DNA from: Ashinkailepas kermadecensis | Taxonomy: Eukaryota > Arthropoda > Thecostraca > Neolepadidae | Assembly (NCBI GenBank): GCA_034440615.1 | Contig: JAOTOM010005153.1 | Span: 744,001 to 808,000 of the forward strand | Reading direction: 5' to 3' | Length of the DNA: 64,000 nt | Part shown: piece by piece, positions 47,116-59,100 of the stretch | Layout of the letters: the number at the start of each line of letters is the position of its first letter | How positions within the stretch are numbered: the stretch's first letter is position 1 | Program-made: the position numbers and the translations under genes | Notes under the pieces: generated by a model | What the model was told of the DNA's origin: nothing | The model's input: the letters and a program-made list of their open reading frames with translations, nothing else | The model's database searches: none

Positions 47116-50100
47116 CATGATAACCATCGTTCTAATCAGAACTAGGCCATTGAAATGGATGTAAATAACATATACATTGTATAGTATATTCGTAGTAAAA
47201 TATTCAAGATGCAGGATTCATGGATTCAAATGCCTTCATCCAATCCGTTACGCATACCTGAATGTTAATCCATGTCTAATGAAAGTCCATGGTCAATCAG
47301 AAAACTAGTCAAAATTTAATTCCGTTTGCGAAACTTGATTTGCTACAACAAGCAGAGCAGCAGCATAGTTTCGAGATCAGTCCTAATCCAGTTAAAATCT
47401 GAAATATAAAATCTGAAAGACTTACCAAAACGATATGCAATCCGATGCAAATCCAAACCGTTCCAAAATCCGTATCGATATTCCGAGCCATCGTAAGCTC
47501 TAATTATTAGCCAGCCATACCACTGGCCACGCTTCAAACGCCAGCTTTGAAGTAACTACCGTGGCACCAATTAGAGATGCAAATAGTGAGGCAGCGAATG
47601 CGGTTGAGCCCCTCCTACTAGACTAGCATTTTCATCACATTAATTTTTACAGCTGAAATCTACCAATACCGGTGCTCGAGCCAGCTAACCAGACCACAGA
47701 ACTCGCCCGTGAACGCCCTGCAGACGGCCATGTTCACGCCCAACACCGCCAACAGACATGCCACAGTCGCTCACGTCTATACACAAGACCCGATGTTCGG
47801 GGCGGGGGAACTCACAGCTCTTCCGGGGCCGCCGTGGATGCCTCGCTCTCCCTGGCTGCCGACTTCTCCGGCCGGCCCCGCCGCGCCCGGCTTGCCGTCT
47901 TCTCCCAGACTGCCCTGCTCACCCTTGACGCCCTGCCGAGTTGCACGATGCGCATGTGCACTGGTCAACTCTCGTACGACATGTGAGACACCACACATTT
48001 AGCTACACATCCGGGGAAATTAATATCTCCGAAAAGGCTGAGTCGGAATGGAGCGCATAGTGCGACATTGTGTCGCTGTGATTGTCGATTGTCATATGCA
48101 GCTTTTCATGAGTTCAGATTCACTATGGGACCTACAACGATGAAGTGATGCAAATACAAACTAAATCAAACGTAGCAAGCATGAACAAAAATACACAGTG
48201 AAATCTAGGGAATCGGAGGCAGTCGCGTTTGTCACGATCTTACCATGCCTCCCGGCTCGCCAGCCGGTCCTGGGAATCCCTCGTTGCCAGGGCTGCCCTT
48301 CGGTCCGACTAGGCCGCCCGGACCGCGGCTGCCGACGGCGCCCGGCACGCCCCTGTTGCCCCGCTCGCCCTTCTGGCCGAGCGCGCCGGCGGCGCCGTGT
48401 CGGCCGGCTCGGCCCTCGGGCCCCGGCGGCCCGTCGCTGCCCGGCTCGCCCTTTATGCCCTGCCTGCCCTCGGCGCCGGGCGGGCCGGTCTGACCCTCAG
48501 GTCCCCGCAGGCCGGTCTTGCCCTTCTCGCCGGGCAGGCCGGCCCGGCCCTCGGGACCTGTGGGTAACGTGTCAGCGTGAGTCTTGTGCTTCCTAGACAA
48601 TCGTTGCACTGATGGGACGAGTGGGAAAGGCTTGCAACTAAATACTGGAGCACAGCAAGCTAAAACTAAAAGCAGAAAATTTGCTCGCCGAACGGCCAAA
48701 AGCCGCTAGAACCAAAAGCCTGCGGTGATTCATGCTATATCAGATGTGTAAATATATATCAGATGTGACATTTCAGCCATTATTGAACCATGAACATAAT
48801 CACTGAGCATCATTCAGCCAAACACGACACGTGACTCGGCAAGTGTATCGGTTAGATTCAGACATTACCAACCTGGACACCATCAGCACGCCCACCTTTC
48901 CGTCCCCTGTCGCCGTCGTCTCCCTTTCCGCCGGGGCCGCCGGGCAGGCCCGACTTGCCGGGCGCTCCCGGCACGCCCAGTTTGCCCCGAGGGCCGGTCT
49001 CGCCCTTGCGGCCGGGTCGGCCCATGTCTCCGGCCAGGCCCGGCTCGCCGGCCGGTCCCGCCGAGCCGGGCTCCCCGCGGGCGCCCAGCCGGCCCGGGGC
49101 GCCAGCCATCCCCTGTCGGCCGGCAGACACCAGCCTCAGGCCAGAGCACGCTGAGAGTGAACCTGAGCTGGCAGCGACCGGCTGCATCTCTATTGAGCGA
49201 GTGAGGATCTGTCTGAGAAAACGTGCCGCCTACCGTGGGCGCTCAATGGAGAAGAGGTTAAGTTTTGTCCCGAATAGCCACTGTGCATTGCTGGCTCGGC
49301 TCAAATAATAACAAATATTTCTGATACAGGGTATCAAGTCAGACGGCAGTCGCCGTATCTATCACCTAGCATTGAATATCAGTGAATAACTGAGGCCTAC
49401 GTATTGCTTGACGGTAGCACATCACATCAATATCAGTTATTTTGATTGAAATATTCCTATATTCTTGTTCTTAATAAATGGAATAATGTCTCCTTTGCAC
49501 CTCTTGCAATTTGCGAAGAAATGAGATTGAGGACATCAGTTCACACAATTTAGGGAAGATGAAGAGGACACGACATAAGGAGGAGCGAGGAGCGAGGAGC
49601 GAGGAGCGAGGAGGAGATAGGACGATGCAGTTGGTTGCATGAAACCACCTCGGATATTCACATATGTGCACGATGCTTCTATTCATGTGCCTATCTCACC
49701 GTCTCGCCTCCTGGACCTTGATGACCTTTTCCTCCCGGGTTACCGATCTCTCCCTTATCGCCATCCTCTCCGGGCGAGCCCTGGGGCCCTGTTGGACCCT
49801 GCAGGCCACGCAAGCCAGGCAGACCATCGCGCCCAGTGGAGCCCCGCAGACCACGTAGTCCCTGCGGCAGATATCACGCCATGAGAAAGACAGCCCACTG
49901 TCATCTCCACCAACACAAAGCCAGGCAGACCATCGCGCCCAGTGGGGCCCGCAGACCACGTAGTCCCTGCGGCAGATATCACGCAATGAGAAAGACAGTC
50001 CACTGTCATCTCCACCAACAAAAAGCAAAGATTTTACACGGCATGACAAACCGGCATTGGATTTATACAGAAATCAAGTGTGTCAGCAAACGTGATGCAC

Positions 50101-53100
50101 ACCAACCAAAAGCAATAATGAGAACTGAGTGTTCAACTTGAACAGACAGATCACAGTGTGTACTATATTGATAACACCCAGAGTCGCAGCCAACGGATGG
50201 GGTGTGGAGGAGCCCCAGCAACCAAAACTATACCAGATCTTATAAGAAATTTAGAGATTTGCACCACGCAAAAACAAAAATTTTCGGCGCGCTTCGAACC
50301 CCGAAAGCGGTCTTTGTTTCATGACATTTTGTTTTGGTCGGGCCCCCTTAAAGAAATACTGGCTGCGCCACTGATATCGCTACATGCTTCTACACCTTTA
50401 CTGTTATCAGTTCAACATCAGGCAATTAAAAATTTTGATGTTCAGTTTGCCGTGTTCCATGTGAAAAGACAGTCAGGTTTAAATTATAAATGGCAATCCG
50501 ATTAACAGCAGACTGTATGCTTGTATTCAAGCAAGTCCCATTTCCCGTACCTACATATTGTACACAACCAAAGCTAGTTTGCTCACGAAATCTCCTTTGG
50601 TGCCGGCAGGTCCTTGATTTCCGGTGGATCCTCTTGGTCCCTTGGGTCCTGGAGGACCGTCTGCTCCAGGATATCCGGTCTGACCTTTGTCTCCCTGAAC
50701 ACCCTGTACGCCAGCTGCTCCCATGTCGCCTTTGATACCTTGAAGGCCCTGGGAAAACGCCACATCGTTATGACCGTGCTGACCTGTTCGCAAGCATGAC
50801 AGATAAATGTGTGCAGGAGACCAGAACTATCAGGCTATATTGGTTGTGCATCTGTTGTGATAAACATTTAGTGGCATCAAATACCCTGAACATCGCTACA
50901 CCATCAAAACCTCCTGGCAAAATAACTACTTACGAAATGGACAGGTTATACGATGGAGATGCCACTCCATCGATTATACCGGCTAGTTTGTGAGAACAGC
51001 TACTTACCTACCATGGGCCTGGGCTCGACGTGAGTCTTTATTGACTAAGTCTCTTTTATTTCTTGATTAAATTCTGCGCTTCCTCCCGTAAACAACCTCG
51101 GATTTTTCACCCTCGCCAACATGCAACGCTAACGCCAAAACAAGCATTTCGTCAGACTTCGTCAGCCCGAGGGATGGCCGTCCCGTTGTCATTTCGCCTT
51201 CAGCTGAGATGGAGCCGAGCAGCTGAGCTACCGAGCTGCGTGACGTCACTGCAAGCTAGCGAGCTGCGTGGCATGACGCAAACCAACTAGTGTCCCGTGC
51301 AACCCTGCGGAGAGTCAACCGTGACCCCACTGGGTCAGACAAAGGTGAACATTTTACCGAAGATTGGGTATCGACAGATTTAACCCCGTGTCGTGGACAG
51401 AATGTGTTGAGAAAATATTCAAAACCAATCGACAGGATGGACCGTAGTATCGTACACATCCAACCACACCGCATCACCGCATCCATCAACGTTCATACTA
51501 TCAGGCCAGGCCAGGCCAAGCCTTCGTAACTCATGTTCAGCGTTTCATGCAATGGCTTGCGAAAGCGTGGGCATTAGGGTTGCTCACATTGCACACTTTG
51601 CGACTTTTTATAGGTGAACACTCGGTTTCCCATGCGAATGAGCACGAGAAACAACCTGGTGACCTCCGTTTTCCCATACAATGTATACTAACTTAGCGCA
51701 TGGAGCATTCTGAAAGTATGATTTTCGCATTTTTGGCCATTTTTCACAGCATGAACCAGCGCATTCAGAGCCATATAAAACTGCGTTCCTTCGTAATTTT
51801 CTGTTTGAAAAGCCATCTGAAACAATTTATGACATACCTAGCATATATGGTTCTGAATAGGTATCGCCAGTCTATGTTAAGGTGTCTCATGCGCCTGTAT
51901 TAGGGTGTCCCAAAAACGCACTTTTTGGTTCGTTCAAGACGTGCAGGTGACATATATTTTTCCATAAAGTGTTTGCTAATTTAGGGTATATAAGCCTTTT
52001 GAAAGTATGATTTCCTCGATTTCTGGAACTTTTCACAATACAAACCAACTGTCCGAACATTGTAAAACTGCATATATTCGTGATCTCTGAATGGAGTCTG
52101 AAGAACTTGCAGAATTATCATCTTTACTTAGTGTTCAGCACGAACCGTGCACAAAATGACCACGGTGCATGTCTGATTGTCTATTGACCATTCTCTTCCA
52201 CCCCACTGACAAATTGGCCACATCCTGAGCTCGTTATGATAAAAGCGTTTCCTAAGACGCCTCTCAACCCCTGCATTTTCATGGACCCCTCCCTGTTATA
52301 TAATCCCACCTTTCTATGGTCGATTGTATGCAGAGTTCGTCATTCCACAACGAAAAACTGTGCCGTATCCCCCTAATTGAAAGGACTAATATTAAAACCT
52401 GTGCGTAATCGTTAATATTAGCCGTAAAACTAAATAAGTGCATCAATAAGTGTATTGATGGTATCATATTATTGGTTCTGCTGATGTTATTACTGCAATA
52501 TGTCATGATATTTATTTCGTTTAAACATATTTTGTATTGCTCACCACTGCATCTTCCTGTTTCAGATACTTGCTTTTGTTGCTCCTTATTTTCTTGTGTG
52601 AAATATGGAGAAAACACGGACAAAATACCCGATCCTTGGGCCAAGCATCGCATGCTTCACACCAAGCCAACTCCCAACGTGGGGGGCAGATTTTAGCACG
52701 GCTGATGTATGAAAGGGAAATGGCGCCACCGAAAACGAGTCGACAGGACATGGTTACCACAGTCGCACGTGAGGTATTGGATCTTTGGACGAAGGCAAGC
52801 ATCCAGGCAATCCACAAGAATAACGTAGTGAAGCTCATTATGAGAACGTTCACGAAGTACATGGAGACCACGACCAAGGACAAGAGGATGAACGAAGCGA
52901 AAACCAGAAGATACAAAGAAATGGAAGACCTCTGCGCGACGCTAGGTGACATCGCAATACAGGATGTCATCAGCGTGATAAACAACAACAGGCTGCTTTC
53001 CAAAGAAGAGAAAGAAACGGATGTGAATTTCTACCTCGATCAAAAAGGCCCAAGAACTGGAAAAATGTCGTCAAAAGACAGGGTGTACGAAAAGAGAGTG

Positions 53101-56100
53101 GCCAACAAGAGACGCAGAGAAGATGAGGAGGAACGAAGACGGACAAATGCTCTTAACCCTGGACCATCAACTGTAAACGAAGACGAAGCCACTGAGGAGA
53201 CCTCAATGGACCTAGGCGAAGAGGAAGACCATCAAAGTGAATTTACCATTAGGAGCAAGAAATCTGACACAGTGACTATCCATTTGCCGCGGAAGATCCT
53301 CGAATCCCACGCTGTTTGCCAAATGGCTGATCGGCTACTCCTTTCCTCAAATCAGGTAGGTGTACTTTGCAACACTGATTTTTTCTAACTCCTTTTGAAG
53401 CGAGCCATTGGGTTTGGCATCATTGAAGTCATTTTTATACACAGATTCCTACGTTCCCTGAATTTGCATTCCTGCTAACTGTTCGAACATACCCATACAA
53501 ACACAATCGCATAAATATGCTCCTTCAAAATGTCAATCCCCCATAAATACCCTTTTTCAGGTCGTGGGCGTCATCTCGTCTGTCTTGAGATCTGCTGTCC
53601 CACCCGCCAACCTGGACGACTTCTCGCGATCAAGAGAAACGACCCGGCGCGCGAGGCGCCGTGTCCGATACACCGTCGGACAAGAGGAAGATAAGAACTT
53701 CAATGCACCAGAACACGTCGTTGTCCACTGGGATGGGAAGATCTTGAAAAATGCCCTTGATCTGCCGGAGCATCGACAAGCAATTCTCGTTTCCGGTGCA
53801 GGGTGGGAAGCTGGCAAAATTTTGGCTGTTCCTACACTCAAAGACGGAACTGGTCTGGAACAGGCCCAGGCAACGATCAGTGCTCTTGAAGAATGGAGCA
53901 TCGAGGATCGAGTGCGTGGACTATGTTTCGATACGACGGCGTCGAACACCGGACGACTACAGGGTGCCATGGTGCGGGTGGAGGCCGCACTCGGCCGACG
54001 TCTACTTCGGCTGGCCTGTCGGCACCACGTGCTAGAGTTGGTCGTCGGCGCCGTCGCTACGTGTCTGTTCGGGCGCACTACTGGACCCTCGAACGTTCAG
54101 TTCGAGGAGTTGAAAACGAGGTAGCGGATCCATCCCATTTTTAATGTAGACCCTGATCATGTCTATGTCCTCACACTGTATGCTATTCATTCTCCTTCCT
54201 CCCAGCTAACGGTATAATCTTGATAGCACCTATCTCCAGGTCTCATGCATAAACTACTGAAAAGAAAATACACTTAATTACTTACTAAGTACCTATTTCT
54301 CCTTCCTAGATCAATTCATGTCAATAGCATGAATTTGTCGCAATCAAACGGTTTCTCACATACTCGCCTTGTCCTCATATCCACCCATCTACTGCAGGTG
54401 GTCCACTCTAGACCTGAAGAGTCCAGTCAAGAAGCTGCTGTTCGAGAGCCGCTGGGAGCAAGAGCAGAGGGAAACATCAGCGCAATCCCTGCGAGCGGCG
54501 CTGCAGGAGAGCATCCCACGAGATGACTACCGTGAAGCCGGGCAGCTCGGCCTGGTCCTTCTCGGAGAGACATCGATCGAGGACATAAAATGGCAGCGCC
54601 CGGGGGCTATGCACAACGCTCGATGGATGGCAAAGGTAATTATAAAACATTTATCAAGTTAAATAATTTATAAAGGCACATCGTTAAATATGACACGGTG
54701 AATGATTGTGCCTGGATGGAGAGTAGAAGGTACGATACACACTATTTATTTTCGTCACGCATGCAATAATGACATTTTAACCATACCTACTCACTATTCA
54801 CTGTCTTCTCACACTTCACTTCATCAGGCTCAACGCCACCGCTGTTAATATAAGCTGCATAATGGGGATCGGACAACACCTTTAGAAAGGACCCGTCCCA
54901 GAATTCGAATCCTGGTCGCCTACTCAAAAGGCAGAGGCGCTCTACTGCCTGAACTGTTCCTTCGTTTGTGCATTTATATTATTTACATCGAAAATCTTAC
55001 AATTTGTATTACCCTCAGGTCATCTACTACTCTAAGATGTACCTACTCCAAGACCAACTTCAGTACGGTACCGAGCAGGAGAAGGCGCTGGAAAGCATGG
55101 CCAGGTTCCTGGCTCTTATCTACATACCAGCCTGGATGAATGCCTCATCGGCAGCCGATGCCCCGCAGAATGACGCGCTGCTCTACAATCAGTTGATGAA
55201 GTACAGGGAGGTGGACGGTGAAGTCGCGCACGCAGCTCTCAAAGTCGTCAGGCGTCATCCCTGGTACCTGACGCCCGAAACTGTGGTGCTCTCTCTGTGT
55301 TCCAGTGGTTTTGAGGACGTGAAGTCAAAAATGGGTGAAAAACTAGCAAGCACACCGAGACCCGAAAACTTCGAGGTGGGGAGCAACCAAGTTGTCGTGC
55401 TGGATGAAATGGAACCAGTAAACCTGCCTGACATGGTAAATGAGGATTCCTGGCTGATCTTCGAGATGTTAGGTTTGACAGGAGACTGGCTGTGTTCGCC
55501 TCCTCATGAGTGGAGCCAAAGCGAAGAGTTCACGAAGCTCAAGATGTTCGTCTCGTCACTGAAGGTAGTCAATGACACTGCAGAGAGGGGCATCAGACTT
55601 GTTCTGCAACACACTGGAAAGTTATGGAACAGTTCTGCAACACACTAACAAAGAACGAGACCGACCTACAGTGGCTCCTGAAGACCGTAGAAAGTCATAG
55701 GAAAAAATACCCCACCTTCTCAAAGAAGACGCTGGCCATGCAGTAAGGTCAGAGATTTAAAATCACATGCTGTCCTAGATCAATCATGCAAATGCGATTG
55801 CCATTCGCCATATTTGTCATTAGCAATATGTCACATTGGAAATGGCGGATTGAATGGTTGTCATAACGTCATTTTTATACTTTGCTCTAGCGTTTTGTTC
55901 AGATGTACCCACCACTGTGAAAAGGTAGATGCAGCTGTATCATAAATAATATATGCTGTGTTCACCACCAAGTTAAATATATCCTAGTGTTTCAGATGTG
56001 TTATTCCCGCTCGAGGGGGAGGGTGGGGTGGGGAGCATGATGATGTGCATTCTGTATGGTTCTGCCGTTTGGTGCATGCTGTGACAATTCCAGAATTTGA

Positions 56101-59100
56101 GGAAATCACCCCTTCAGAAGGTTAAATGCGCTAAATTAGCAGACATTGTATTAGAACACGTATACCACCTGGACGTCTTGTATGGACCAAAAAGTATGGT
56201 TTTGGGACACCCTAATACAGGTGCATGAGACACCCTAACATAGACTGGCGATACCTATTCAGAACCATATATGCTAGGTATGGCATAAATTGTTTCAGAT
56301 GACTTTTCAAACAGAAAATCACGAAGGGACGCAGTTTTATATGGCCCTGAATGCCCTGGTTCATGCTGTGAAAAATGACAAAAATGCGAAAATCATACTT
56401 TCAGAATGCTCCATGCGCTAAGTTAGTATACATTGTAGGGGAAAACGGAGGTCATCAGGTTGTTTCTCATGCTCATTCGCATGGGAAACTAGCTTTTTCA
56501 AAGTGTGCAATGTGAGCAACCCTAGTGGACATGACTCTTAAAACGTCTCGTTTGACCTATACAAATTTGCAAAGTGTGCAAGGTGAGCAACCCTTTAATA
56601 ATGGCACCACTCTCAACACCACCAGCTAAACTACGATTCAATGACAGTCACAGTATTGGCAACTGGCACGAGATGCCAGCAGATATTGGTAACGGTGCTG
56701 TATTTCAACAACGATATCAGCAGCATTGAAAATCGCAGCACGATCAACACTGCCAGCCAAACTACAATCCAATGGCAGAAACAATATTTACAAATATCAC
56801 TAGACGCCGGCAGATATCGGCAACGGTGTTACATTCCAACCATGATATCGGGCCTCGGCAACACTACCAACCATTATGTCAACTAGTGTTAAGCGCATAA
56901 TAACTTATACAAAACATGACAATGTCTGTAAAATTATATAAAGCATATCAAGTACTGTAGTTCGTAGTGTGAGCCAGATCATCAGCACATTCACACAGCA
57001 CAAGGTAGTCGGTCTGCTGAGCCAGATCATCAGTACATTCACACAGCACAAGGTAGTCGGTCTGCTGAGCCAGATCATCAGCACATTCACACAGCACAAG
57101 GTAGTCGGTCTGCTGAGCCAGATCATCAGCACATTCACACAGCACAAGGTAGTCGGTCTGCTGAGCCAGATCATCAGCACATTCACACAGCACAAGGTAG
57201 TCGGTCTGCTGAGCCAGATCATCAGCACATTCACACAGCACAAGGTAGTCGGTCTGCTGAGCCAGATCATCAGCACATTCACACAGCACAAGGTAGTCGG
57301 TCTGCTGAGCCAGATCATCAGCACATTCACACAGCACAAGGTAGTCGGTCTGCTGCAAACGGCGGATGACTGCGTTAAGCAAACCAATGACCAAAGTGGC
57401 CTTCAGTCCTCACGCAGACTAAAATAAAGTTGGTGCCAAATCCTCAGTAGCAATTAAATGGCTTACGGCCATCTGGAGGGCAATCATAATGACTTGCACC
57501 AAAACAACTGCCAAATCGTGGCATTGCTGTATTGCGTTATTGCAACAGGATAGACCGCAGCATGACCTGCAAGCTGTTGCAACACAGCGCTCTTGATGAC
57601 AGCAGCTACGATGCAAATATCTCCCGACATTGACACAACACTCCACACGGCAACGGCACAAGTCCGGCTAGCACGAGCGCACTCTTCCTTGTAGTGACAG
57701 CAGCTACGATGCAAACACCTCCCGGCATTGGCACAGCACCGCACTGCGACGCCACAAGTCGGGCTAGCACGAGCACACCCTCACCTGCAGTCCCCGCTCG
57801 CCGGGCGGGCCGGCCAGGCCGTCGCGGCCGTCGTCTCCGCGCCGGCCCAGCTGGCCCTCGAAGCCCCTGGGCCCCTCCTGTCCGGGCGAGCCGAGCTCGC
57901 CCTGCGGCCCGGGCGGGCCAGGCTGGCCAGTGTCACCCTTGGAGCCGACCGGACCGCGCGTGCCGCGCTTCCCTCGCGAGCCGCGGAACCCCTGCGGACA
58001 TCGGACAGCGGCCGTCGGTGGCGGCGCGTGTCGTGTGGTGTCGGAGCAGGGGCCGACTGGGATGTTCAGTTGCATCAGCAGGGCTTGCGGTTTTTGGTGA
58101 AGTGCTAGATGCCGTACTTCGAATCTTACCGGATAATTGATTCAGCGGACATTATTAACGATGTGTAGGTTAAGAAACTCTGTCTGAGGAGTGAACACGA
58201 CGGGCAAAACGACTTCGGAGACATTTCTAGGTCAATGGCTGGGTAAGCATGCTAATTATAATCTGTATTGGATTGAATTCATTTTCGGTGTGTAATAGTG
58301 CAAACAACCTGCTGATGACTGAGACAGACAGGAGATAATGGCCCTCGAGAGGCATCCGAAGCATTACAAACGTAGGACAACTCAGCACAGCTCAATTCAA
58401 AGTACGACCTCCAACGAGCCTGCCTGCTCGTCCGCCGCTCGCTCACCCTGGCGCCACGCTCCCCCAGCTCTCCCTGTCTGCCGTCAGGCCCCAGCTGGCC
58501 CTTCTCCCCCAGCCGGCCCTCCTGGCCGCGCACGCCCTTGTCGCCCTTCTTGCCGCTCTGGCCAGGGTAGCCTGGGAAGCCGGTGGGGCCGCGCTTGCCC
58601 TTGTGACCGGGAAGGCCGATGGCGCCGACCTCTCCTCGTGGTCCTTCGAACCCCTGTCGAGAAGGGCGAGGCAGTGTGTGGAGTGTAGCTTGGAGTGCGT
58701 CGGGAACCATCTGTCCACCAGTTGCGCTACGGTACGGAACAGGCCGGGAATCTTAGAGCACGTTAGCAAGGTGCAGCCAGGCTAATTGGTGGTACTTGAG
58801 CTGGTGCACTTACCTAGTTTATCATAGACTGATATCGCAAAGCGCATCTGGACAAATACGGCTTCACATCATCAGAGTACCTGACAGCATATTCGCACAA
58901 TTGAGGCGAGTGGTCAAATGGCAATTGATTTTCCCATTTCCGAGACTTTATCACTGGTATTTAACTTGACAAATAATTACCTAAATGGCATAGTATAACA
59001 CCAAGCATGCATATTAATTCAACTCCACGACACGGATCCGACATCGATCAAGCCACCATCGCTCTGTCACCAAACTCTTTCATTCACTTCATGTGTGACA

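Larger units (their letters stand above)
51575..56524 (+). mobile_element. hAT-like transposon with long compound TIRs and 8-bp TSD
   Basis: 4950 bp. Outer ends TAGGGTTGCTCACATTGCAC are inverted at 51575 and 56524; flanking 8-mers GTGGGCAT (51567-51574) and GTGGACAT (56525-56532) match at 7 of 8, as expected for hAT. The inverted similarity continues about 480 bp inward (to about 52060 and about 56050). A second terminus-like motif, TAGGGTGTCCCAAAAAC, sits inside each arm (51901 and, reversed, 56214). Each arm looks like two diverged tandem copies: GAAAGTATGATTT occurs at about 51714 and 51999. Contains a spliced, broken transposase gene. Antisense to the collagen host gene. Confidence 0.85.

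Noticed and set aside
50990..51030. Missing collagen exon before the donor-like GTAG|GTAAGTAG
   Set aside because: No frame before it gives Gly-X-Y, and no acceptor at a suitable distance yields a 9-bp-multiple exon.
51901..56214. Inner TAGGGTGTCCC motifs as the true insertion boundaries of the second hAT-like element
   Set aside because: Their flanks (GCCTGTAT and ATACAGGT) are inverted, not direct, repeats, so they lie within longer inverted arms; the outer ends have a matching direct 8-mer.
56905..57427. ORFs of 148-160 aa with 16-aa repeats on both strands
   Set aside because: A stop-free 48-bp repeat divisible by three explains them completely.
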